A stretch of 8,995 nt of DNA, from the NCBI GenBank assembly GCA_902773065.1, contig CACYDD010000228.1, positions 1 to 8,995 of the forward strand. Direction: 5' to 3'. A program made the translations under genes and the position numbers. Positions 1 through 5,393 of the stretch are shown piece by piece. The notes beneath the pieces were generated by a model, which saw only the letters and a list, made by a program, of their open reading frames with translations, did not search any database and was not told the origin of the DNA. Numbering within the stretch: position 1 is the stretch's first letter; every line of letters begins with the position of its first letter. This DNA is from an uncultured Ruminococcus sp. Its GTDB lineage: Bacteria; Bacillota; Clostridia; Oscillospirales; Acutalibacteraceae.

Positions 1-72
1 CCCAACTGCGGAAAGGTTATGCCGAAATATGTCGGCACTTGCGGCTGCGGCGAACCTCAGCCATTCAGCTTT
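1..72 (+). repeat. Upstream copy of 72-bp zinc-ribbon-coding direct repeat
   Basis: Codons 1-24 of the window encode PNCGKVMPKYVGTCGCGE followed by PQPFSF, matching the C-terminal copy at 871-942 codon for codon. Differences are mostly at third positions, plus conservative changes near the end (PQPFSF versus QQPFDF). It is an internal duplication within one gene, maintained at protein level. Confidence 0.9.
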
Positions 73-945
73 GACGATGATCCGCCTACTTTACAGCCCG
101 ATCCCTATGATGCTGAGGCAATGAGAGCTGCAGGCTCAGCATATCCCGATATGAAAGCCAAGACAGAAGCCAGACCTGCTCCTGCTCCGATGAAATTTGA
201 AGATGCTGCAGAGCCTGTTCCTGCGAAAGCAGAAACAACACCGCCTCCTGCCCCGATGAAGTTTGAGGATGTTCCTCATCCGGCTTCCATAGAGATTGAG
301 GAAGCTGCTCCTGTTCAGCCGTTTGTAAAACCTATACAGGATAATATGTCTGTTGCGCCTGTATCAGATAATAATGATAATGAAAATGCTAATATTGATT
401 TAAGCGAATTCAGCAATGCAGCTCCCACTCTACAGTCATACAATCCTCAGACTACAGCACCGACCGACAAACAGATTGATCCCAAGCTGAATTACATCAA
501 AAATGATCAGGGAACAATGCCTTCTTCGGTAAAACCCTTCGGCAATAAGCCCATCACCCCGGAAAAAGAACAGAATGTAGATTTTAACGATATTCCTGCA
601 CCTGCTCCGATGAAGTTTGAAGACGTTCCGCCTCCTGCTCCGATGAAGTTCGAGGATGTTCCGCCTCCTGCTCCTATGAAATTCGAGGATGTTCCACCTG
701 CTGCCCCGATGAAATTTGAAGATACTGCTCCACCGCCCGCGCCTGCTCAGCCTGCACCCAAGAAACACTTTTTCGGCAAAAAGCCAAAAAAGGATGATAT
801 CATGAAACAGGCAGAAGAAGCAGTTCAAAACCGCAAAGATGTACCCGGAAACGGTACAACATGGACCTGCCCGAACTGCGGTAAGGTCATGCCGAAATAT
901 GTCGGCACATGCGGATGCGGTGAACAGCAGCCGTTTGACTTCTAA
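1..945 (+). CDS. Unrecognised proline-rich protein with zinc-ribbon motifs at both ends of the visible part (5' partial)
   Basis: The reading frame is open from base 1, so the gene begins upstream; the first ATG, at 19, lies inside a conserved motif and is not a credible start. The visible 314 residues begin with a CxxC-x10-CxC zinc-ribbon-like motif (first Cys just outside the window) and end with a complete copy, CPNCGKVMPKYVGTCGCG, which stops only a few residues before the TAA. Between them is a low-complexity, Pro/Ala/Glu-rich, probably disordered stretch with six copies of APMKFED (four spaced 33 bp apart), then a basic patch (KKHFFGKKPKKDD) and a short helix-like segment. I see no membrane segment or signal in the visible part, so it is probably cytoplasmic. 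Four Cys per motif suggests one zinc ion each. I do not recognise a family. Repeated short motifs with one conserved aromatic/acidic core look like docking sites for a partner, which is inference. Confidence 0.85.
   Translation, partial: PNCGKVMPKYVGTCGCGEPQPFSFDDDPPTLQPDPYDAEAMRAAGSAYPDMKAKTEARPAPAPMKFEDAAEPVPAKAETTPPPAPMKFEDVPHPASIEIEEAAPVQPFVKPIQDNMSVAPVSDNNDNENANIDLSEFSNAAPTLQSYNPQTTAPTDKQIDPKLNYIKNDQGTMPSSVKPFGNKPITPEKEQNVDFNDIPAPAPMKFEDVPPPAPMKFEDVPPPAPMKFEDVPPAAPMKFEDTAPPPAPAQPAPKKHFFGKKPKKDDIMKQAEEAVQNRKDVPGNGTTWTCPNCGKVMPKYVGTCGCGEQQPFDF
604..723 (+). repeat. 33-bp in-frame tandem repeat encoding APMKFEDVPPP
   Basis: APMKFED is encoded at 604-624, 637-657, 670-690 and 703-723, exactly 33 bp apart. 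Two more isolated copies lie at 184-204 and 250-270 in the same frame. Copies differ by synonymous changes (ccg/cct, aaa/aag, ttt/ttc, gaa/gag, gat/gac), so the array is not a very recent slippage product and the peptide appears selected. Linkers vary between VPPP, VPPA and TAPP. Confidence 0.93.
871..942 (+). repeat. Downstream copy of 72-bp zinc-ribbon-coding direct repeat
   Basis: This C-terminal copy encodes the second zinc-ribbon motif, preceded by TWTC and ending one codon before the stop. It pairs with the copy at 1-72. The four cysteines (CxxC, ten residues, CxC) are all present. Confidence 0.9.
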
Positions 946-959
946 GAATAACCAATAAT

Positions 960-1006
960 AAAAAATCTCCGATTGATTCAGACAAGAATCTTTCGGAGAT
1001 TTTTTT
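960..1006. terminator. Bidirectional intrinsic terminator between convergent genes
   Basis: AAAAAATCTCCGA (960-972) pairs with TCGGAGATTTTTT (993-1006). After a TT/TT mismatch the stem continues with GATTC (975-979) against GAATC (986-990), closed by a six-base loop. On the plus strand the hairpin ends in a T-run; on the minus strand the A-run at 957-965 gives the same. It sits 15 bp after the stop of the plus-strand zinc-ribbon gene and overlaps the stop of the minus-strand 27-codon gene, so it probably ends both transcripts. Confidence 0.88.
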
Positions 1007-1088
1007 ATTTCACTGTTTTGCTTACGGTTAAATAATCAGCATCGCATCCCTTGCAGAAGTAATACTTTTCCTGACTGAATTTTATCAT
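1005..1088 (-). CDS. 27-aa CxxC mini-protein, ATGA-coupled to the gene before it
   Basis: The start ATG overlaps the TGA of the preceding 59-aa gene (ATGA), with GAGGAG about 8 bases upstream inside that gene, so translation is likely coupled. The product begins MIKFSQEKYYFCKGCDADYL and ends TVSKTVK. It has one CKGC pair that could bind half a metal site or pair in a dimer, and is otherwise polar and charged with no membrane segment. Its stop lies in the T-run of the terminator hairpin, as expected for the last gene of an operon. I do not recognise a family. It could also be the remnant of a longer zinc-ribbon protein, or a chance frame. The coupled start, ribosome binding site and plausible composition favour a real gene. 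Confidence 0.5.
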   Translation of the reverse strand: MIKFSQEKYYFCKGCDADYLTVSKTVK

Positions 1089-1264
1089 TTCGCAAGCTCC
1101 TCAAACGCCTTATGGTATTTTTCCAGAATATGTTTTGAAACCAGCTTGAATTTTTCTTCATCATTATTACTTTCCGGCAGACTCAGTAAAAACCTTATGA
1201 CTTCATCCATATATTCCTCCGGAATAATATCAATAATGCTTTTTGCGTATTCTCTTTCACTCAT
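1085..1264 (-). CDS. Small acidic 59-aa protein, antitoxin-like in composition
   Basis: A good ribosome binding site (GGAGG at 1272-1276, seven bases before ATG) and a 21-bp gap from queA support this frame. The protein starts MSEREYAKSIIDIIPEEYMD, continues with a helical hydrophobic segment (EVIRFLLSLP, residues 21-30), an acidic linker, and an amphipathic C-terminal helix ending KYHKAFEELAK. The N-terminal pattern (SEREYAKSIIDIIP followed by a hydrophobic helix) resembles short Bacillota proteins often annotated as antitoxins, and the tail resembles C-termini of other short antitoxin-like proteins. No toxin gene follows; only the 27-codon gene does. The resemblance is from memory and weak. 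A role alongside QueA is not implied by sequence. Confidence 0.7.
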   Translation of the reverse strand: MSEREYAKSIIDIIPEEYMDEVIRFLLSLPESNNDEEKFKLVSKHILEKYHKAFEELAK

Positions 1265-1271
1265 ATTTTTT

Positions 1272-1276
1272 CCTCC
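1272..1276 (-). promoter_or_regulatory. Ribosome binding site of the 59-aa gene
   Basis: GGAGG on the minus strand, seven bases before the ATG at 1264. It lies between the queA stop and the small gene and is the main argument that the small gene is translated. Confidence 0.8.
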
Positions 1277-1285
1277 AATACCGTT

Positions 1286-2311
1286 TCATAAGATTAGTGT
1301 ACAATCACCAAAGCTGAAAAATCTGTATTTTTCTTCAACAGCTATTTTATAAGCATTCATAACATTGTCGAATCCTGCAAAGGCAGAAACCAGCATGATC
1401 AGTGTACTTTCAGGAAGGTGAAAATTCGTGATAAGACCGTCAAGGACTTTGAATTCAAACCCCGGGTAGATAAATATATCTGTCCAGCCTTCGGAGGCAC
1501 AGATTTTTCCCTCTTTTTTCGCTACAGTTTCAAGTGTTCGGCAGCTTGTCGTTCCTACGGAAATCACACGTCCGCCGTTCTTTTTCGTTTCGTTGATCAG
1601 GTCGGCTGTAGTCTGTGTAAGCTCGTAATGCTCGGAGTGCATATGATGCTTGGTGACATCATCCACTTTGACAGGCCGGAATGTACCCAGACCAACATGA
1701 AGCGTTACATAGCCGATTTTTACACCCTTTTGTTTCAGCTTTTCAAGAAGCTCATTCGTAAAATGAAGCCCTGCCGTTGGAGCAGCCGCAGAACCAAGCT
1801 CACGGCTGTAAACCGTCTGATACCGTTCCTTGTCTTTCAGCTTTTCGTGAATATAAGGCGGCAGCGGCATTTGTCCGAGCCTGTCGAGCGTTTCATAAAA
1901 ATTGCCTTCACACTCAAAATCAACGATTCGGTTTCCCTCTTCCGTTACCTCCGCAACCGTACAGCGCATCAGACCGTCACCAAAAACAAAGGTTGTTCCC
2001 GGCTTTGCTTTTTTTCCGGGCTTTGCCAGTGTTTCCCAGCGTTTGCTTTCGATATGCCGCAGAAGCAGAAATTCCACATTTGCGCCCGTTTCTTCTTTCA
2101 CACCGAAAATTCTTGCAGGAAGCACCCGGGAATCATTCACGATCAGGCAGTCGCCCTCATGCAGAAAATCGATAATATCATAAAAATGCTTATGTGTCAG
2201 TTCACCGCTTTTTCTGTCTATTACCAGCATACGGGAACTGTCACGCGGTTCAACAGGTGTCTGGGCAATCAGCTCTTCGGGTAAATCATAATAAAAATCC
2301 GCTGTTTTCAT
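1286..2311 (-). CDS. queA: S-adenosylmethionine:tRNA ribosyltransferase-isomerase
   Basis: QueA transfers and isomerises the ribosyl group of S-adenosylmethionine onto 7-aminomethyl-7-deazaguanine in tRNA, giving epoxyqueuosine at position 34 of GUN-anticodon tRNAs. The protein is 341 aa, usual for the family, and matches along its whole length: LPEELIAQTPVEPRDSSRML near the N-terminus (residues 10-29), LPARIFG (64-70), a central GSAAAPTAGLHFT (173-185), HVGLGTF-RPV (205-214), VGTTSCRTLE (252-261), the TNFHLPESTL block (295-304) and the C-terminal FSFGD. I chose the ATG at 2311, not the in-frame ATG at 2329, because AAAGGA sits nine bases before it and the protein then begins at the usual MKTADFYYDLPEEL. 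tgt, its frequent partner, is not in the window. It heads a minus-strand operon with two tiny genes, under its own promoter. Confidence 0.97.
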   Translation of the reverse strand: MKTADFYYDLPEELIAQTPVEPRDSSRMLVIDRKSGELTHKHFYDIIDFLHEGDCLIVNDSRVLPARIFGVKEETGANVEFLLLRHIESKRWETLAKPGKKAKPGTTFVFGDGLMRCTVAEVTEEGNRIVDFECEGNFYETLDRLGQMPLPPYIHEKLKDKERYQTVYSRELGSAAAPTAGLHFTNELLEKLKQKGVKIGYVTLHVGLGTFRPVKVDDVTKHHMHSEHYELTQTTADLINETKKNGGRVISVGTTSCRTLETVAKKEGKICASEGWTDIFIYPGFEFKVLDGLITNFHLPESTLIMLVSAFAGFDNVMNAYKIAVEEKYRFFSFGDCTLIL

Positions 2312-2320
2312 TGATACTGT

Positions 2321-2326
2321 TCCTTT
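2321..2326 (-). promoter_or_regulatory. Ribosome binding site deciding the queA start
   Basis: AAAGGA on the minus strand, nine bases before the ATG at 2311. It lies inside the six-codon extension of the longer frame, which argues that the upstream ATG at 2329 is not used. Confidence 0.7.
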
Positions 2327-2348
2327 CATTTTTCATTGCAGTAATACA

Positions 2349-2377
2349 ATTATACTCATTTCCTCCTTAAAATGCAA
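2349..2377 (-). promoter_or_regulatory. Sigma-A promoter of queA
   Basis: On the minus strand TTGCAT (2372-2377) is followed by a 17-base spacer and a perfect TATAAT (2349-2354). Transcription should start near 2342, giving a leader of about 30 nt, too short for a preQ1 riboswitch plus ribosome binding site. Confidence 0.85.
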
Positions 2378-2586
2378 GTGCCTGCCAATCCCCGGCGGAG
2401 TGCCTCCGCTGTCAATTCGCGTAGTCGCTCCCCTTCGGTCGCTCTGAATAAATAAAGATTTATTTATTACCGCACTCCAAGTAATAAATATAAGGCACGG
2501 CATTAAATTGAAAACGTATAAAGAACTTCAGCGCAAATTCCCTGCGCATGTAGTGCGCCGCCGCATTTTTATATTGAAATTTTTAT
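2378..2586. other. Non-coding divergent intergenic stretch with several palindromes
   Basis: No credible gene lies between the queA promoter and the nspC promoter. The stretch is unusually structured. It holds GCGGAG-TGC-CTCCGC (2395-2409) and a direct repeat GTCGCTC at 2424-2430 and 2438-2444. It also has a perfect 10-bp inverted repeat centred at 2457-2458, and three alternating GCGCA/TGCGC arms between 2531 and 2558 that could form competing hairpins. It changes abruptly from GC-rich to AT-rich blocks. It may be an interspersed repeat or a decayed element; the sequence alone cannot decide. Confidence 0.6.
2447..2468. repeat. Perfect 10-bp inverted repeat, AT-only arms
   Basis: AATAAATAAA (2447-2456), a GA centre, then TTTATTTATT (2459-2468). 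It could be an operator for either divergent promoter, though it lies about 70 bp upstream of the queA -35 and 150 bp upstream of the nspC -10. Confidence 0.6.
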
Positions 2587-2613
2587 TTGTATATTTATTT
2601 TTATGGTATGAAA

Positions 2614-2622
2614 TGTTATAAT
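2614..2622 (+). promoter_or_regulatory. Extended -10 promoter of nspC
   Basis: TGT followed by TATAAT (2617-2622) forms an extended -10 box. The -35 region is weak (TTTATT at 2594-2599, spacer 17). The start of transcription would be near 2629, leaving a short leader with GAGGTG at 2641-2646 before the ATG at 2652. Confidence 0.75.
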
Positions 2623-2651
2623 AAAGATATTAATATTGTTGAGGTGCTTGA

Positions 2652-3791
2652 ATGAAAAATTACGAAAGTATCATAAATCTCCCCACGCCGTGCTATGTGA
2701 TAGACGAGGCGGCGTTGATAAAGAATTTAGAAATATTGCAGGATGTTGAACAAAGAACAGGCTGTCATGTTCTTCTGGCACAGAAGGCTTTTTCGTCCTA
2801 CTGTACCTATCCCCTGATTGCACAATATATCAGCGGCACGACTGCCAGCGGTATTTTTGAAGCAAGGCTTGCGCATGAGGAAATGGGAAACAAACAGGTT
2901 CATGTGTTTTCTCCTGCCTATAAAGATGAAGATTTTGACAAGCTTCTTGAAATCTGCGACCATATTGTATTTAATTCTTTTTCCCAGTGGAAACATTTCC
3001 GTGACAAGGCAAAGAAACACAAAAATGTAGAATTCGGGCTGAGGATCAATCCCGAATATTCGGAAATCGAAACGGATATTTACAATCCGTGCTTTGCCAA
3101 TTCAAGGCTCGGTATCACGCTTGAGCATTTTGAAGAAAATGAGCTTGATGGAATCAGCGGTCTGCATTTTCACACTATGTGCGAACAGGGAGCAGAAACG
3201 CTTGAAAGAACCATCAGGGTTGTGGAAGAAAAATTCGGGAAATATCTTTACCGAATGAAATGGCTGAATTTCGGCGGAGGTCATCATATCACAAAACCCG
3301 ACTACAATGTCGATCTGCTTGTCGAAATGATCAATGACATAAAAAAGAAATATGATTTGCAGGTATATATTGAGCCGGGAGAAGCTGTGGCGATCGATGC
3401 AGGTTTTCTTGTGACAACTGTACTTGACCTGACCGAAAACGGCATGAAGCTTGCGATTGTTGACACATCAGCCGCCTGTCATATGCCGGATGTTCTGGAA
3501 ATGCCCTACCGACCGTATATCATCGGCTCGGAACAGTCCGGTGTTCGTCCCCATACCTACCGTTTAGGCGGTCCTACCTGCCTTGCAGGAGATATTATCG
3601 GGGATTATTCATTTAACAAGGAACTTTCAATCGGTGACAAGCTGATTTTTACCGATATGGCGATGTATTCGATTGTCAAAAACAATACCTTCAACGGTAT
3701 GCCCCTGCCGTCAATCTATCTGCTGAAAACAGACGGCAGCACGGAACTCATCAAGAAATTCGGATATGAAGATTTTAAAAGAAGAGTGTAA
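2652..3791 (+). CDS. nspC: Carboxynorspermidine/carboxyspermidine decarboxylase
   Basis: A PLP-dependent, alanine-racemase-fold decarboxylase that removes the carboxyl group of carboxynorspermidine or carboxyspermidine to give norspermidine or spermidine, the last step of the alternative polyamine route. The 379-aa length fits NspC and is shorter than diaminopimelate decarboxylases. Visible features are TPCYVIDEAAL (residues 12-22), the likely PLP lysine K45 in LLAQKAFS, NspC-type RINPEYSEIETDIYNPC (131-147), SRLG, HFHTMCEQ (172-179), the phosphate-binding NFGGGHH (206-212), EPGEA (241-245), and the active-site loop GGPTCLAGD (306-314) with C310 and D314. The ATG at 2652 has GAGGTG five bases upstream. 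The usual partner, carboxynorspermidine dehydrogenase, is not in this window. Substrate choice between the nor- and normal carboxy-triamine cannot be read from sequence. Confidence 0.92.
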   Translation: MKNYESIINLPTPCYVIDEAALIKNLEILQDVEQRTGCHVLLAQKAFSSYCTYPLIAQYISGTTASGIFEARLAHEEMGNKQVHVFSPAYKDEDFDKLLEICDHIVFNSFSQWKHFRDKAKKHKNVEFGLRINPEYSEIETDIYNPCFANSRLGITLEHFEENELDGISGLHFHTMCEQGAETLERTIRVVEEKFGKYLYRMKWLNFGGGHHITKPDYNVDLLVEMINDIKKKYDLQVYIEPGEAVAIDAGFLVTTVLDLTENGMKLAIVDTSAACHMPDVLEMPYRPYIIGSEQSGVRPHTYRLGGPTCLAGDIIGDYSFNKELSIGDKLIFTDMAMYSIVKNNTFNGMPLPSIYLLKTDGSTELIKKFGYEDFKRRV

Positions 3792-3794
3792 AAA

Positions 3795-3812
3795 ATGTAC
3801 AATGTACAATGT
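3795..3812 (+). repeat. 7-bp tandem repeat ATGTACA after nspC
   Basis: ATGTACA at 3795-3801 and 3802-3808, then a partial ATGT. Each full unit contains the palindrome TGTACA. It lies 4 bp after the nspC stop, in the 75-bp gap before the permease gene, where no terminator is visible. Confidence 0.75.
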
Positions 3813-3866
3813 TTGCTCATTTATAGTAATAAAGAAAAATAAGGAAAGAATAAGAAGGAATAAAGG

Positions 3867-4796
3867 ATGTTTGAAAATTTTATTACGGTAGGAACTCAGG
3901 TTATTGAACTGTTTATCCTGATCGCACTCGGCTATTTATGCGGCAAAACAAAAATACTGAACGATAAGGCTGTCAAATCTGTTACGGATATCGTTTTGTA
4001 TATTGTTTGTCCGTGTGTCATTGTGCAGAATTTTATACGCCCGTTTGACAGCGATATGCTCGGCGGACTGCTGGTGGCGGCAGGGGCGGCACTTTGTATC
4101 CATATCATATCGATCGTGATCGCAATGCTTGTATTTCATGATAAAATTCCTGAAAAAAACAGAGTGTACCGCTTTGCGCTGATCTTCTCCAACTGCGGTT
4201 ATATGTCGCTGCCGATGCAGCAGGCGATTTTAGGTTCGGACGGCGTTTTTTACGGTGCTGTCTATATTGTGATATTCAATGTTGTTATGTGGACCTTCGG
4301 TGTATGGCTTTCATGCGGTGACGGAAAATCCCTTTCGGCAAAGAAAATTCTGCTCAACCCCTGCATTATCGGTATGGCGGTCGGAGTGGTGATTTTCCTG
4401 ACCTCTCTCCCTGTTCCCGAAGTCATTTCAAAACCGATTGGCTTTATGGCAAACCTGAATACACCACTGCCGATGATGGTAATCGGCTACTATCTGTCAC
4501 AGACAAAAATTCTTGACGCTTTCAAGGACGGAAAAGGCTTTATTTGTGTGCTGCTCCGATTGATTGCCGTACCGCTGCTGGCATTCGGCGGTTTAATGCT
4601 GTGCGGTGTCAGAGGAACGATTCTTATCACCTGTGTCATTGCGGCAGGTGCGCCCGTTGCTGCCGGAACGACAATGTTTGCTGCAAAATTCAACAATGAT
4701 GCAAAGCTTTCTGTCAGACTGGTTTCTCTCTCAACAATATTGTCGGTCATCACTATGCCGCTGATCGTCGGCTTTGCTCAGACTGTGGGAGGATAA
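3867..4796 (+). CDS. AEC-family (auxin efflux carrier-like) permease
   Basis: An integral membrane transporter of the AEC family (Pfam Mem_trans). Bacterial members move small organic acids such as malate, but the substrate here is unknown. At 309 aa it has the normal family length. About ten hydrophobic segments are visible, near residues 12-26, 39-56, 64-90, 100-122, 126-148, 161-182, 191-211, 225-248, 251-273 and 285-306. Family hallmarks are the FSNCGYMSLPM motif (107-117), NTPLPMMVIGYYL (198-210) in the second half and the AAGAPVAAGTTMFA stretch (259-272). The ATG follows AAGGAA by six bases. It starts 75 bp after nspC and may be cotranscribed with it. A link to polyamine metabolism is possible only by position. 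Confidence 0.9.
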   Translation: MFENFITVGTQVIELFILIALGYLCGKTKILNDKAVKSVTDIVLYIVCPCVIVQNFIRPFDSDMLGGLLVAAGAALCIHIISIVIAMLVFHDKIPEKNRVYRFALIFSNCGYMSLPMQQAILGSDGVFYGAVYIVIFNVVMWTFGVWLSCGDGKSLSAKKILLNPCIIGMAVGVVIFLTSLPVPEVISKPIGFMANLNTPLPMMVIGYYLSQTKILDAFKDGKGFICVLLRLIAVPLLAFGGLMLCGVRGTILITCVIAAGAPVAAGTTMFAAKFNNDAKLSVRLVSLSTILSVITMPLIVGFAQTVGG

Positions 4797-4841
4797 ACGA
4801 ACAAGACTTGGATTTTTACTGAAAATACAATACAGATTAAT

Positions 4842-4847
4842 GGAGGT
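4842..4847 (+). promoter_or_regulatory. Ribosome binding site deciding a GTG start
   Basis: GGAGGT seven bases before GTG at 4855. It is a strong match to the 16S tail and shows that the longer in-frame start at 4774, inside the permease gene, is not the real one. Confidence 0.8.
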
Positions 4848-4854
4848 AACAATC

Positions 4855-5370
4855 GTGAGTAACATTATCAGCTGTAAATCACTTCACAATCCCGACAGGG
4901 ATATTATCATGTCCAACCGCCTTACAGATACATTTCTGAATGTGCTGATCATTGCAGGTTCAAGAATTGCAAAAACAGAAGATCAAAAAAGGCTGATTGT
5001 ATGGCTTGCAGAAAAAGACCAGTCGGCTGTCGGAGAAGGCACAGTAGGATTTGATATCCGTGAAATGCCGTGGAATGTCGAAACATTTGAAAAGGATAAG
5101 GCTTTTATGCTCAAAACCATCCGACACGCTCTGAACAAAAAGCATTGGGAAAAGCTCGGATATGAGCCGAACGAAAAATATGTTTTCCCTTCACTTGAAC
5201 AATTTGCAGAACTGATCGGGGAATTTGAAGCTGATGATATCAGACCGAAAGAGAGAACAGAGTGGCTTGAAGCAGCCGAAGAGGACGACCCGATCAACAA
5301 CGGTTTCCCTGTCTGTCCCGAACATAAAGCACTGCTGTCAATTTACGGCTGTCAGATATGCAGGAACTAA
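4855..5370 (+). CDS. Unknown 171-aa protein with C-terminal CxxH/CxxC motif
   Basis: I do not recognise a named family. The GTG start at 4855 is set by GGAGGT; an internal ATG at 4909 (MSNRLTDTFLN) is a weaker alternative. The protein is soluble, largely helical and charged. A conserved-looking N-terminal core reads TDTFLNVLIIAGSRIAKTED (residues 24-43), followed by KRLIVWLAEKDQSAVGEGTVG and an EMPW motif (70-73). The C-terminal third is acidic and ends in CPEH-x8-CQIC (C154, H157, C166, C169), a plausible single zinc site. No membrane segment is seen. It lies 58 bp after the permease and only 23 bp before ligA, so it is likely cotranslated from the ligA message. My impression is that similar proteins occur in related gut Clostridia. 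A role in DNA metabolism is a guess from position. Confidence 0.88.
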   Translation: MSNIISCKSLHNPDRDIIMSNRLTDTFLNVLIIAGSRIAKTEDQKRLIVWLAEKDQSAVGEGTVGFDIREMPWNVETFEKDKAFMLKTIRHALNKKHWEKLGYEPNEKYVFPSLEQFAELIGEFEADDIRPKERTEWLEAAEEDDPINNGFPVCPEHKALLSIYGCQICRN

Positions 5371-5393
5371 ACGAAATCTAAGGAGAAGATACC

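Noticed and set aside
604..723. CRISPR array
   Set aside because: The 33-bp periodicity is a coding tandem repeat with no unique spacers, in frame with a long gene.
436..828. A 130-codon minus-strand frame with RSRRRN repeats
   Set aside because: The repeats are simply the antisense of the APMKFED tandem array. There is no supporting start signal.
1005..1264. Reading the 59-aa and 27-aa frames as one gene broken by a frameshift
   Set aside because: The 59-aa protein ends naturally and the second frame has its own ATG and ribosome binding site in a standard ATGA overlap, so two genes is the simpler reading. A frameshift cannot be excluded without homologues.
1146..1352. A 68-codon plus-strand frame across the queA 3' end
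   Set aside because: It overlaps the 59-aa minus-strand gene, which has a strong ribosome binding site; composition is that of an antisense frame.
1418..2284. A 288-codon plus-strand frame opposite queA
   Set aside because: It is the antisense of a certain queA gene. The product is Cys/Phe/Arg-rich, has no family resemblance, and no ribosome binding site was seen.
2312..2348. preQ1 riboswitch upstream of queA
   Set aside because: The predicted leader is only about 30 nt and no preQ1-type hairpin with A-rich tail is seen.
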